Notes: generated by a model from the sequence alone, not told the origin. 64,000 bases of DNA from Podospora pseudoanserina (GCF_035222485.1 NC_085923.1:868001-932000), one strand, 5' to 3'. Positions 1-10,487 are shown, counted from the stretch's first letter. Numbers and translations are program-made.

Positions 1-485
1 TGCATTGCCTCCCCTGAACTCCCCTGCCTCCGCGTGCCATGCCGCCTCCTCGCCAGACTCATCAGCTTCTTCCGCCCTGGGGAAATCTTGGGGAAACCCC
101 ACCGCGCGGCTCCTTCTCCAATCTATCTGCTCCCTTCATATCAAACATGGCTTTGCCAACGCTGCAGATCCCATATTCTCCTGGCGGAGGCTATACTCTG
201 GTCATGCAGCCCAATTTATTTTCCTACATCTCCTCCAAGTCATCGACTCTGATTCTGCCGCGGATCCATCCTATCGGTGACATTCCATTTGTTTTCCCCG
301 GACTGCGCTTCCGTGATTCGATCCTGGGAATGCGGAGTCAGGCACAGTCAGCTTACTCTCGCGATATGGTTATATCCATGGCCGCTCCCCGCCTGAGACG
401 TTTGTATCTGGAGGCTGGCTTGTCTTCTTTGGCCCAGCGCTGAATCCAGAGTCGTCCTGTGCTTTGGCTGTTCTGGAAAGTGACA
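1..485 (+). promoter_or_regulatory. Upstream region of the cellobiose dehydrogenase gene with two CreA-like sites
   Basis: No convincing coding sequence. The frames open here overlap each other and resemble no protein I know. The stretch contains CTGGGG at 77-82 and CCCCAC at 97-102. Both fit the SYGGRG consensus of the fungal carbon-catabolite repressor CreA/CRE-1, on opposite strands and 14 nt apart. Cellobiose dehydrogenase genes are commonly under carbon control, so a repressor role is plausible but is inference from a short degenerate motif. Confidence 0.3.
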
Positions 486-3223
486 ATGAAGTTTCTCAGC
501 CGTGTTGGCGCGACTGCCCTCGCGGCGTCGCTTTGTAGGTGCTCCTAATAAGTTTTGTGATAGAAATCCGGCTGATAATCGACAGACCTGCAGCATGGCA
601 TCGCGCAAATGGCTGATGGTACCTACACTGATCAAACGTCCGGCATCAAATTCAAGACGTGGACTCAAGGCACCGAGGCTACTGAAGCCTCTCCATTTAC
701 CTTCGGTCTGGCTCTCCCAGGTGATGCTTTGACCAAAAACGCCAACGAGTACCTTGGTATCCTCGTATGTGGATCATCTACCCTCACTTCTTCTTGTGCT
801 GACAGAGAATAGCGCTGCAAAATCGAAGATGCCGCTGCTCCCGGCTGGTGCGGTCTTTCCCACGGCCAGGCCGGTCAGATGACCAACGCCCTGCTCCTCG
901 TTGCCTGGGCCTCTGAGGGAACTGTCTACACTTCTTTCCGCTGGGCCACCGGCTACACCTTACCTGGCCTCTACACCGGCGATGCAAAGCTGACCCAAGT
1001 TTCTTCGAACGTCACCGACACCCACTTCGAGCTGATCTACCGTTGCCAGAACTGCTTCTCCTGGAACCAAGACGGCACCAGCGGCAGCGTCGAGACAACA
1101 CAGGGATTCCTCGTTTTGGGCCACGCGGCTGGCAGCTCTGGTCTGGAGAACCCAACCTGCCCTGACCGCGCCACGTTTGGCTTCCACGATGCTGGCTTTG
1201 GTCAGTGGGGTGCTCCCTTGGAGGGTGCCAGTTCTGAGTCGTACGCCGAATGGGCTGAGCTTGCTACGACTACTCCTGAGACTGACTGTGAGGGGTAAGT
1301 AGCGGTACTATCAGTTCGGGAAGGCGTGATGCTGACGATCCTATAGTACTGGGCCTGGTGATGCTGAGTGCACTCCTGCTCCCGAAAAGGTCTACGACTA
1401 CATCGTTGTTGGTGGCGGTGCCGGCGGTATCCCCGTTGCCGACAAGCTCAGCGCCGCCGGCCACAGCGTCTTGCTCATCGAAAAGGGACCTCCTTCCTCT
1501 GGTCGCTGGGGTGGCACCATGAAGCCCAAGTGGCTCGAGGGAACCAATCTCACTCGCTTCGATGTCCCCGGCCTCTGCAATCAGATCTGGGTCGACAGCG
1601 CCGGCATTGCCTGCACTGATACTGACCAGATGGCTGGTTGTGTTCTGGGCGGCGGTACTGCTGTCAACGCCGGTCTCTGGTGGAAGGTAATTTCAAACTC
1701 CAAGCCCCATCCTGCAGAAAGCTTGCTTACAAATAAATCAGCCCCCCGCGTCTGACTGGGACTACAACTTCCCCGCTGGCTGGAAGTCCAAGGATGTTGA
1801 GGCTGCCGCCAACCGTGTCTTCGACCGGATTCCTGGTACATTCAAGCCATCTGCTGATGGTGTCCTCTATCGCCGTGAAGGCTTCGATGTTCTTTCCAGC
1901 GGCCTGAGGAAGTCGGGCTACAAGGAGGTTGTTGCCAATCAGTCGCCCAACGAGAAGAACGGCGCGTTTGCGCACACCCACTTCATGTTCCGATACGGTG
2001 AGAGAGATGGCCCGCTTGCCACATACCTTGTTTCAGCCAACAACCGTGACAACTTTGACCTCTGGACTGGCAGTGCTGTGCGCAGGGCTATCAGAACCGG
2101 TGGCAAGGTTACCGGTGTTGAACTCGAATGCTTGAGGGACGGTGGCTACAGCGGTGAAGTCAAGATTAGCGCCAAGGGTGGTGTCATCTTCTCTGCTGGT
2201 ACTTTTGGCTCTGCCAAGCTTCTCATGCGCAGTAAGTCTTTCTTGTGGGCTTTCTCAAGCACCGAAAGCTAACACACAATGACAGGCGGTATTGGTCCCC
2301 GTGACCAGCTCGAGATCGTTGCCGGCTCCAAGGACGGCGAGACCTTCATCTCTCGGGATCAGTGGATCGACCTCCCGGTCGGCTCCAACCTGATTGACCA
2401 TCTCAACACCGATCTTATCTTGACTCACCCCGACGTCGTCTTCTATGACTTTTACGAGGCCTGGACTGCCCCCAATGAGGGTGACAAGGAGCGTTATCTC
2501 AACAACCGCACTGGTATCTTGACCCAGGCTGCCCCCAACATCGGACCCATGGTCTGGGAAGAGGTTACTCCTTCTGACGGCATCCCCCGTCAATTCCAAT
2601 GGACTGCCCGTGTTGAGGGAGATGGTCGCATCACTGACTCCCCACGTATGTTAGCCCTTCTACAATGTGTAACACCCACAAGCTAACAGATTAGATGCCA
2701 TGACTCTCAGCCAGTACCTCGGAAGAGGTGTCGTTTCCAGAGGCCGGATGACCATCACCCCTGGTCTCGCCACCGCTGTTTCTGAGCACCCCTATCTCCA
2801 CAACGCTGGTGACAAGGAGGCCGTTATTGCTGGTATCAAGAAGCTTCAAGCCGCCCTTAACGTGATCCCCAACATCACATGGGTCCTTCCCCCTCCCACC
2901 GGAACTGTTGAGGACTATGTCAATGGCGTAAGTCTTTTCCTCATTTACGCGCCATGAACAATGGCTAACATTGTCGATAGCTCCCTGTCTCCCCATCCGC
3001 CCGCCGTTCCAACCACTGGATGGGTACTGCCAAGCTTGGCACTGATGATGGTCGTGAGGGTGGTACTGCCGTAGTTGACTTGGACACCAAGGTCTATGGC
3101 ACTGACAACCTCTTTGTGGTTGACGCCTCCATCTTCCCTGGTATGTCGACGGGTAACCCGTCTGGCATGATCGTCATCGCGGCTGAGAAGGCTGCTGAGA
3201 GGATCTTGGCCCTCAAGGCTTAA
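486..3223 (+). CDS. cdh: Cellobiose dehydrogenase, class IIB (secreted flavocytochrome)
   Basis: Secreted flavocytochrome that oxidises cellobiose to its lactone and passes electrons through its haem domain to lytic polysaccharide monooxygenases. I read eight exons: 486-534, 586-764, 813-1294, 1347-1686, 1742-2231, 2286-2645, 2695-2927 and 2981-3223, giving 791 residues, normal for the family. The start MKFLSRVGATALAASL is a signal peptide. A haem-b cytochrome domain follows (about residues 22-230, with FGLALPGDAL and GHAAGSSG), then a GMC flavodehydrogenase domain opening with VVGGGAGGIP. SNHWMGTAKLG and GNPSGMIV near the end carry the expected catalytic His and Asn. The protein ends at LALKA with no carbohydrate-binding module, which makes it class IIB rather than IIA. 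The seven introns are 48-55 nt. Identification is secure; individual splice sites are inferred from frame and GT-AG signals. Confidence 0.95.
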
Positions 3224-3579
3224 GTGGGAGTTAAAATGGAATGTACAAATAACAAGGTGTAGGTGGTAGGAAAGTAGCAAAAATTGTACATGAGCTCAAT
3301 TAGTACATGATGTTGAATGGGACGTAACAAAGTGGGTTGCTGTACGGATAGAATATCGTGTAGAGCCGAAAGGGTGTATTGATACTATGTCGGGGCAGAC
3401 AGGATATGCTGAACGATGTCGTTATGAGACTTGATTGTTGAGATACCTAAGACATACAATGAGGAGGGTGATGACTGGACGTAGGTATACAAGTATGAAG
3501 CCCTGAATACCCGCGGGACATACCTGTCTGACCTCGGTGCAATGACCCTCGGTAAGAATCGATACGGCTGATGGTTAAG
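3224..3579. other. 3' flank of the cellobiose dehydrogenase gene
   Basis: Non-coding, moderately AT-rich tail directly after the stop codon. It presumably holds the polyadenylation region. I see no gene or clear repeat in it. Confidence 0.4.
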
Positions 3580-3815
3580 AACTGGCTGGATTAATGAGTT
3601 TTTCTCAGTTGAACTTGCGTGTGACACCACGGTTGTAGCGAGTAATATCAATGTCACCGTTCTTCTTACCTTTTTGCCTACCCACAACACTGTCTCACTC
3701 TACTATTACTCGACAACACCATTATCAACGACTATAGCAATGTCACACGCTTTGATGCTGAGAACCGTTACCGTGCTGCTTTGTCTGGCGGTAGGCTTTC
3801 TCTAATGAGCGTGGC
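3580..3815 (+). pseudogene. Gene relic, copy 1 of a dispersed fragment (partner at 34.6 kb)
   Basis: This stretch is clearly related at DNA level to the minus strand of about 34575-34800. Both contain a block reading CACCACGGTTGTAGCGAG and, about 150 bp on, GGCGGTAGGCTTTCTCTAAT. Translation gives matching peptides: TTVVASNINVT here and TTVVASDINVT there, then TRFDAENRYRAALSGGRLSL here and TRFDDIHHRYGAVRSGGRLS there. The two peptide blocks lie in different frames in this copy, so it is broken. The family is unknown to me. Confidence 0.5.
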
Positions 3816-4352
3816 TCAGAAACATCACTTTTTCCCAACATTTATACTTGAACATCGCGGTTTCCTAGAAAACTGCAAAGGATCTTGTTAAGGTAGATAT
3901 ACATATAGCTATATTAGATCTGAATTTGGTCAGCTCCGGAGCCGCGCATCATTTGTATCTGAATTACGTGGATCCCAAAAAGCGTAGCTCAAGGTGCCCA
4001 ACGGTGCCTAACCGTAGGGGTTTTCTGTGACACCCACAACGCACAACATTATCATTATGTACGCGTCTGCTACGGAGTGTAGATTTCTATATCAAGGCCT
4101 TGGCAAAAGAGCATAATAATATCTTTTGAATTTCCAAGACTACTTTTGGCTCGGAAGCTCCAACTAATCTCCCAGATTTCCACCTTCAATATTCATTCAC
4201 TTACAGCCCCTGGCGCGTGCAACATCCGTCTCTTGGATGGTCGAGATGCAACATCTGACCCTTTCTCTTTGTTATCTGCGCGCTTCTCAACACGTTCATC
4301 CCTGTTCCTGTTCTTTTGATATTTAAGTACGCCGTAAAGTGAGCGGCGAGTT
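3816..4352. other. Intergenic, nothing recognised
   Basis: AT-leaning sequence between the relic and the minus-strand gene that ends at 4353. No supported gene, RNA or repeat was seen. Confidence 0.3.
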
Positions 4353-5186
4353 TTACGAGGGTCTTTTCCAAGTCAAATTTTGAATGGAGATATTCCCCAG
4401 CGTGACGATCATACTTAGTACTGGCCTTTGCCTCCTCGAGCTCATCCTTTTATAGTTCTCTCGAAATACTGCTGTTCTAAACTCTTCGTGCCTGATTACC
4501 CCTCGTTTTTCAAACTCAATGAAACCAAAGAGCTCCATGGCATCGAGGTTATCCGTGTCATACCTAATGACTTTGTCAGGCTTAGATGGGCAATCAGGTA
4601 TGCGCTCAGGGGTGTCACTAGGTTCGTTCGCCGGAGGAGTTTCTGGTTTGCTTGCGGGAGCGAAAAACTCGGAGATCGTACCAAAACTCGGCTTTCCCTC
4701 GACCTCGCGAGCGCGGTAGAGTGCGTAGCAGACAGGTTGTAAGATCTGTCCGTCCCACCAAGCGACCACATCAGCCTCGCTATGCAAGGCGGCCGTTGGA
4801 TTATTTTGAGACATTCCGACTGTCTTGAGATGGTCTTTATGCGACTGAATGACTTTGAGGCCTATGTCAACTAGTAAGCTGGGTGGGACCTCGATCCATC
4901 CAACTGCAGGCTTTCCTCTAGCTGAGGGATCGCTCGGTTTGCGAATCTTTTTGCTTGTTAGAGGTAGAGGCTTGTGGAAGTGGCTTGACTGGTGATGGAA
5001 GGGCATCCAACACGTTGCTGGGGAGCAACGTACGGTTTTGACGGTGCGTGTACCATGACTGTTGTTTGGCCCTCTATTGTGCAACACAGAAAGTCTGACA
5101 GGGAGAATGCGCTGCAGGCGAATAAACGGAAGAGACAAAACGGAAGATTGAAAAGCTTTTGCAGGAATCTGTGTGGGTGCCATCAC
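4353..5186 (-). CDS. Uncharacterised protein, 277 aa
   Basis: A single open frame of 277 codons starting MMAPTQIPAKAFQSS. I do not recognise a domain. The first 45 residues are rich in Arg, Ser and hydrophobic residues with almost no acidic residues, which would suit a mitochondrial presequence. The middle section (VGWIEVPPSLLVDIGL, then AALHSEADVVAWWDGQILQP) looks like a folded domain. A Pro/Glu/Asp-rich linker follows and then a basic tail (ENYKRMSSRRQRP). It stands alone between the cellobiose dehydrogenase gene and a broken kinase-like gene. The start could lie further in, and a small intron is possible. Composition is protein-like, so I favour a real gene of unknown function. Confidence 0.5.
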   Translation of the reverse strand: MMAPTQIPAKAFQSSVLSLPFIRLQRILPVRLSVLHNRGPNNSHGTRTVKTVRCSPATCWMPFHHQSSHFHKPLPLTSKKIRKPSDPSARGKPAVGWIEVPPSLLVDIGLKVIQSHKDHLKTVGMSQNNPTAALHSEADVVAWWDGQILQPVCYALYRAREVEGKPSFGTISEFFAPASKPETPPANEPSDTPERIPDCPSKPDKVIRYDTDNLDAMELFGFIEFEKRGVIRHEEFRTAVFRENYKRMSSRRQRPVLSMIVTLGNISIQNLTWKRPS

Positions 5187-6234
5187 GGCTCCTGCCGGTT
5201 GTGCTAATTAAGCCCGTCACTCTTTCTTAATTCCGCCTCTCAAACTGCCCTCGCCTCGAGGTTTTTACCGTCCTAGTAGGAAGGGAAGGTGAAAGCGGTT
5301 AGGAAACCGGAGCGGCAGGAGTGGGATGGGAAGGTGGACGATAAGTTGATAAAGCGGGTTCATGGGGTTTGGATGAGCAGAGGACCTCGTCTACAGGATT
5401 CGGGGGGTTGCACGGTTGGGTGTACTAGCCTTTAAGAAGGGTACATTTACTTTTTATGAGGTGACAACGCCTTGGTATTGTCTAAAGTCAAAAGCTAATT
5501 AGTAAATATCACTTAGGTTATGTAGATTTTGAGGAGACCAGACGCTGTGCAAGTAGGGTTTACGTCGGCGATCGGCTGGGGAAGTAGATATAATAAATGC
5601 GGTAGAATAAGATGTTATAGTACCTTCGCTAGCCCTACATTAGGGGGGTAGCAAAAGAAGTGTACTCAGAAATATTGGCATCCCCAATAAACTGTCCCAT
5701 AAACATCACAAGATAATGGGGATAAGATTGTCAATGAGTCTATCTAGAGGGCCCTATGCGTTGCTTCTTGATGGGAGAGATTTACAAAGACAGCGTTATA
5801 TAATTAAAGTTAAAGAGACGTATTATCTATCTAGGTCACCATCGGTTATAGCATAAAAGCCCATCAAGCCTCTCCTTCTTGCTCCTCTGGGAGCTTAGGC
5901 AGTTCGCTCCCCTGCTCACGAAGCGCAAGTGTAGAGCTTTGTGACTTTAAACTCGAGATGCTTGTGTTTGTTTCGCCGGATGAATGTAGAAAACACTATC
6001 TACCGTTATTGTTGTGGATTGTAAGGTAGTGCTTTGGTTAGAGCCGCGCTGTTGTTGATAGTGTGACGGATGCTTTCCGGCTTTTTTTCAACATCTTACG
6101 CATTATGTTGCGATTTTTGTGTTTCCGGTCTTGCTGATGCTTCTCTTGGAAGATCCATTCGCGTACAGGTGCGTATTTGTCATCGTTCCCCCAGATCTCT
6201 ATTAACTATTGTGCATATTGATCCTGGTCACCTG
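5187..6234. other. Intergenic, about 1 kb without a supported gene
   Basis: The first 250 bases are purine-rich and probably include the promoter of the minus-strand gene ending at 4353. The rest is AT-leaning with short imperfect palindromes around 5620-5660. I could not support a gene, RNA or transposon here. Confidence 0.3.
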
Positions 6235-7308
6235 CATGCCAGGCTTTGGATATCAACTCGCTCCAAGCACCAGTCGTGAGTTCATTGTTTTTCCAAAGGC
6301 TGGAAGGGGCAGTACTGTAGGATGGGCGACATTGGCTTCTTCTTTGGTGGCATTGGCTTCTTGGGCTGATCTACACAGTGAAGAGGATATACCTGCTTGT
6401 TGTAGTACTAGAACAAAAGGAAGGCTGTGAAGCCTATAAAAGCAACCTACGAGTTCTTGTCTTTGTGAATGATGATTTTACTCGGATCGAGATTGTCCAA
6501 GCCAATGAGACGCTGCCACCACGAAAGTCGCTCCGCGTCAATTACGCGTTTCAATACAGACCTGCACTCCTCCTTGCCGACGTCTTGCTTTTTCAGGATT
6601 ATATCCTCCATGGTGTCGCTGGTGACCCGCTCGAGAAGGATCATACGCACCAAACGTAGACGGTCCGGAATATGGGTTTCGACCGCAAAAGTCTAGGCAT
6701 CATAGTATTGGGGCGCTACCCTATCGGAAATAGTTGCTTCCTCCAGGTGATGTTCCATGAGAATGTAGGACCTGGCTTCGAGGGCATAATCCAAGTCTGC
6801 GCGGGTCATGCAGTGCATATCTTTATTGTAGTCTGAGTCGTCTTGGTCTGGGTAAGTTTGGTCCGGGTAATCAACCCCGTCGTAGATTTTGGCATGCGCT
6901 GCTCCGATGGGTTGCCTTTAAGGTGGTAGACCACCACAGTTGAACCACGTCCACGGTTTTTCTTTGATGGAATAAACTCATCAATTACAAGTATTTCTTG
7001 ATCGTGGTCGATGGGTCTAACGTTTCCCAAGGACAAGGGTCCTGTGGGGGGTTATTTAACGCAAAGTGGAGGCGATGGTCTCGATGAGCGACGTCGACTT
7101 TGGGAGTATTTCCCCAGTACATCTGCCCAAAGGGCTCCGGTGGAATATGTCTTTGAATGTTGGACTCGACGCCGGCTGCATAGCGCTCGCTGGGAGGGGG
7201 ATCTGTGTTGATCCCATTGCGCAAAGGTGGTGTTTGCAGAAAGCTGGTGTTCGTGAAAAAGAAAATCGAATGCCCAAAATTAAACAGGAGAGAAGTAGGC
7301 CAGCGCAC
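6235..7308 (-). pseudogene. Broken fungal protein-kinase-like gene
   Basis: Reading the minus strand from about 7308 down, short open pieces follow the order of a fungal kinase-like fold (the orphan family of the protein-kinase-like superfamily common in filamentous ascomycetes). Between about 6985 and 6805 come DEFIPSKKNRGRGSTVVVYH and, in another frame, AKIYDGVDYPDQTY, where the ATP-anchoring lysine of VAKIYD is expected. ALEARSYILMEHHLEEA, VAPQYYDA and LRLVRMILLERVTSDTMEDI (about 6800-6590) resemble the lobe linker and hinge. LDNLDPSKIIIHKD (about 6470) sits where the catalytic H-x-D-x-x-P-R-N-I loop belongs, but the usual His and Asn are degraded. I count at least two frame changes and two in-frame stops: a TAG after YYDA near 6695, and another after HKDKNS near 6447. 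The N-terminal piece has a hydrophobic stretch (FNFGHSIFFF). Family assignment is by pattern only. Confidence 0.5.
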
Positions 7309-7534
7309 ACCACCGTTAACCTGCCACGAATGTGGCTTAGGGTTTGGAAGTGGCGTTAGGCAATAAAAAACACATGGGAATCTGGTGGTGGCAGCTGTAA
7401 GGAATTAGGCTTCACTTGGCGCTGAGCGCCACTCCCGAGTACATGATTTGTTTTCATGCTCAAGTATCCTCCTTAAACACTCTCCCCGCCCTGCCCCTAA
7501 CCCTCTTTATTTCTGCAACCATCCTTTTACCCCT

Positions 7535-7613
7535 GACTGTTGCCCCGCCATCATTGGATATATTTTTGTAAACCGAGCACCTCGCTCTTGAGCATGCGGG
7601 TGCCTGATATTAC
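7535..7613 (+). repeat. Dispersed 75-80 bp repeat, copy 1
   Basis: About 79 bp closely matching the reverse complement of 10589-10661. Shared stretches include GACTGTTGCCC, CTCTTGAG and GCGGGTGCCTGATATTAC. The two copies are inverted and bracket the F-box, reductase and tRNA genes. I found no target duplication or terminal repeats, so the origin is unclear. The rest of 7309-7770 shows nothing else and probably includes the F-box gene promoter. Confidence 0.6.
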
Positions 7614-7770
7614 CCCGCATTTGCCCACATGAAGAGCTGCTGTGCCGTGAAGAATGGGATAGTTATGCCCTTGTCCATCTGGCTTGCGGAAGTTGCTTTA
7701 CTGTTCGGCATCATATACCAACCTGGGAGTTTCTAGGCGGCTTTCACCCTCTCCCACGCGACGACACACC

Positions 7771-8760
7771 ATGTCACTCATAGAACTTCCAGCCGAGATC
7801 CTTCTTCAAATCTTCGACCATGTGGGCTCATCATACTTCCGCTCAGACCTATCACGCCTCAGAGTCTGTAAGCGATGGAACGGACTTGCCCATATCGTGT
7901 GCTTTCGCGAGGCCTGTATCACGACCAAGATGCTACGAAGAATGGCGTCGTCTCCATACGCGGAATCAAGTCTCCGCGAGATGGAGATTCTCGACCTGAA
8001 CCTGGAAGGCTTCGGCACTGTCCGGCGGGGGACTGTCTTGGACCCGAAAGATTCCAGCTGGAATTACGTCCCGGATCAATCATCATTGCAAAGGAGGACA
8101 ATGGAACTAAACGACGATCTCGTCCACCTCGCCACCATCATCAAACAATCCCGAAAATTACGCACCCTGCGCATCAAAGCTATCAAGCCATCGAACCCTG
8201 TTTTTGAAATCCGAGAGACGTACCTCTTCCCATCCACGCTACGCGCCTTGCTCCTATCAACCAACAACCTTACCGCCCTGGAGCTAGACCTCTACGGTAC
8301 TCGACCAGAACCAGAGGGTCATCCCCACCACGGCGATGACGGCCACGTCTGCCCGATGATCGGCGCGCTTCTCCCAACGTTGCAGCGTCTACGGCTGCGC
8401 GTGCGCACCATCTGCGCCGATGCCCTTAGACCTCCGCGAGATTTCCCCGGTCCTCTTCCTTTGCGTGTGCTGCTTGTTGACTTTGTTTTGACCGAGGAGC
8501 TGGCAAACGAAAAGTCAAGGTTCACCGCACGCTGCGGTGGCCCGGGGAGATTTGTCAGGTTGGCCCAGGTGGTGAGAGGGGCTGTTCTGAGCCGGGCGCG
8601 GGCTCTTTTGCCGCATACGTCTGCTCCCAAGATGGTGAGGATACTGACGCGTACCATTTCGGGCGATGAGATTCAAGGGATTAATGTGTTGACTGGTAAG
8701 AATATTAAAGTCAGAAAGGGTGCGGAGTGGGATGATGATTCTGAGGTCATGATGGATTGA
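7771..8760 (+). CDS. F-box protein
   Basis: Likely substrate adaptor of an SCF ubiquitin ligase. The frame is open from 7684, but the start at 7771 (MSLIELPAEILLQIFDHVGS) puts the F-box at the very N-terminus, as is usual in this fungal family, so I prefer it (329 residues). The F-box runs about residues 3-45: LPAEILLQIFDHV, LSRLRVCKRWNGLA, then FREACI. The remainder has leucine-rich spacing (LRTLRIKA, LRALLLSTNNLTALELDLY, LLPTLQRLRLRVRTI) suggesting a degenerate leucine-rich surface for substrate binding. The C-terminus is acidic (EWDDDSEVMMD). The target cannot be predicted. It is intronless as read. Confidence 0.8.
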   Translation: MSLIELPAEILLQIFDHVGSSYFRSDLSRLRVCKRWNGLAHIVCFREACITTKMLRRMASSPYAESSLREMEILDLNLEGFGTVRRGTVLDPKDSSWNYVPDQSSLQRRTMELNDDLVHLATIIKQSRKLRTLRIKAIKPSNPVFEIRETYLFPSTLRALLLSTNNLTALELDLYGTRPEPEGHPHHGDDGHVCPMIGALLPTLQRLRLRVRTICADALRPPRDFPGPLPLRVLLVDFVLTEELANEKSRFTARCGGPGRFVRLAQVVRGAVLSRARALLPHTSAPKMVRILTRTISGDEIQGINVLTGKNIKVRKGAEWDDDSEVMMD

Positions 8761-8931
8761 ATTGTACCTAGGAAAGGGAGGAGTTCAAGATTCGGGACCT
8801 TAATTTGACCATGATCAGTAGCTACCGACCTACTTATTATGTGAGGACGCTAAAATCTCTTATCTGTGCTCAAAGTGGGTAGCTCGCGAGCAAGCACTGT
8901 GGCTGGTATATTTAAATAGATGCTGTTGGCT

Positions 8932-10242
8932 TTACCTCTTGCCTTTGCCAGGCCCTTGAGCCTTTGCCATGTATTTATTTGCCCTCTTTGGCGCCTTTCC
9001 CCAGGGTTTATCGCCTTTGTTCACCGCCTTGGGTTTGAGCCACTCAGGTGTTTCTACCATCACCATGTCCCTATCTCCTATGGGTTTATCCATCGCCTTC
9101 ATATCTTCCACAGATGCCGCTCCACGTGGTGACGGCCCTAACCTCCTCAACTCCTCGCCATTCTCCCACTTGCGGAACTTGATATGGTGATACAAATTTT
9201 GCGTCCCCCTTGGGCAATTCAGCCCCAACTCCCTCGCCTTCTTGATAAGCCAGCCGCAGATGTAGTCAATCTCCGTCTCTCGGCCACCCTCCACATCTTG
9301 CAACATGGAGCTCCGGTTCTCACCGGTGCGATCGGCCAGCAGAAGAGCCTCTCTGAGCAAGGCTAGATCCGACCAGGCCTCGTCAAGTTTTGGGTTTCCC
9401 GAGGGTAGGTCGAGCACGGCACGGACAATGGGGCCGATTTCTGCCACTAGTGAAGACGGCCTATACTCGGCGGTGATACCAGTGACTGGATGGTCCGGCA
9501 GAGCCTTGAATCTTTCCAAACTCCGAAGCCAACCGTTGGGGCATCTATGTACGGCCGTCAGGGGGTTGATGACAGCGTTCATGACCAGCTTGCGCAGCCG
9601 GGCGAGTTTGATCTTTTCATAGTCCGGAAACTCGGTCCGAAGGGTTGGGTGACATTTCTCGAGGGCCCGGCGGAGGGGATGTTGCTTTTCTATCTCCTGA
9701 CTCTCGCTGAAGGGTCCGATGTTGAGCGGGCCGGACCCAGCCACTTGGAAGGTGAAGGGGCAGACTGGGCGGCTAGGGTCGCCGCGGCCAAAGACGCCAG
9801 TGCTGCAGACGCCTGCCCAGTATGAGGGGCGGTGCTCTGGGGATCGGAAGGCGAGGATCTGGGAGTCGAGTTCTTCCTTGACACCCATGCCGTTCTGCAG
9901 CAGCAAGACGGTCGAGTTGCGATCGAGGCGGGGTGAAAGGAAGCCGACAGGAGTGAGTGTTTGCTGGCCCTTTGTTGCGACGATCAGATTGCTGATGTGT
10001 GGTGAACCAGGCCTGGACTGTCCGATCCACTCGGCTCTGAAGCCGGATTTGGAGTCTTGGGTGTGTTCATCGATCCATTTTGTGATTTTCCTGCCGCCGT
10101 CGACGAACTTGTCGTAGGAGTCTTTTTTGCGGAAGATCAAGGTCACGGGAAGTCTTGGGTAGTGTGTTGCCAGTGCGTGTGCGACATATTTGCCGAGGTT
10201 TCCAACCCCGAGGATATGGATGGCACGATCTGACAGCAACAT
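8932..10242 (-). CDS. 2-dehydropantoate 2-reductase (ketopantoate reductase) family protein
   Basis: Member of the ApbA/PanE family. Enzymes of this family use NADPH to reduce ketopantoate to pantoate in coenzyme A synthesis, but several fungal members have other or unknown roles. 436 residues from MLLSDRAIHILGVGNLGKYV, where GVGNLG is the dinucleotide-binding loop. LIVATKGQQTLTPV and VLLLQNGMGVKEELD match the family's substrate-cleft motifs, and KLVMNAVINPLTAVHRCPNG is the hallmark C-terminal helical region. The tail is Lys/Arg-rich (KRANKYMAKAQGPGKGKR), an extension beyond the catalytic fold that may bind nucleic acid or a membrane surface. Related yeast proteins include Pan5 and the mitochondrial translation factor Cbs2, so activity should not be assumed. 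Confidence 0.85.
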   Translation of the reverse strand: MLLSDRAIHILGVGNLGKYVAHALATHYPRLPVTLIFRKKDSYDKFVDGGRKITKWIDEHTQDSKSGFRAEWIGQSRPGSPHISNLIVATKGQQTLTPVGFLSPRLDRNSTVLLLQNGMGVKEELDSQILAFRSPEHRPSYWAGVCSTGVFGRGDPSRPVCPFTFQVAGSGPLNIGPFSESQEIEKQHPLRRALEKCHPTLRTEFPDYEKIKLARLRKLVMNAVINPLTAVHRCPNGWLRSLERFKALPDHPVTGITAEYRPSSLVAEIGPIVRAVLDLPSGNPKLDEAWSDLALLREALLLADRTGENRSSMLQDVEGGRETEIDYICGWLIKKARELGLNCPRGTQNLYHHIKFRKWENGEELRRLGPSPRGAASVEDMKAMDKPIGDRDMVMVETPEWLKPKAVNKGDKPWGKAPKRANKYMAKAQGPGKGKR

Positions 10243-10405
10243 GGTGGATTGACTGACTGCGAGTTGCGGTTAAAATCTGGGTCTTCGGCCACTTGAAATT
10301 TGCGCCGAGCCAGTTGATGCACTAACAATTTTGCCATTTATCTTCTTTTATAAACTTGTTTTTTGTCGTTTTCGCCAATCTACGACAGGTGTCAACATCT
10401 GTAAA

Positions 10406-10487
10406 TCTTCCGTAGTATAGTGGTCAGTATGTGAGCTTGTCATTCCAACAAACGCTCGAGACCCGGGTTCAATTCCCGGCGGGAGAG
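10406..10487 (+). tRNA. tRNA-Asp (GTC) with a 10-nt intron
   Basis: The acceptor stem TCTTCCG (10406-10412) pairs with CGGGAGA (10480-10486), followed by discriminator G at 10487. The D arm contains the fungal tRNA-Asp-like AGTATAGTGGTCAGTAT. The anticodon stem TGAGC/GCTCG encloses a TTGTCA...C loop with anticodon GTC. The extra TTCCAACAAA (10 nt) sits one base 3' of the anticodon, the canonical position for a nuclear tRNA intron. The T arm is CCGGG-TTCAATT-CCCGG. Without the intron the molecule is a normal 72-nt body. No T-rich run lies directly after the gene; the first comes about 12 nt downstream (TTCTTTTT). Confidence 0.9.

Noticed and set aside
39-443. 134-codon open frame upstream of cellobiose dehydrogenase
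   Set aside because: Overlaps two other frames of equal quality. The composition is not convincing and the position suits a promoter.
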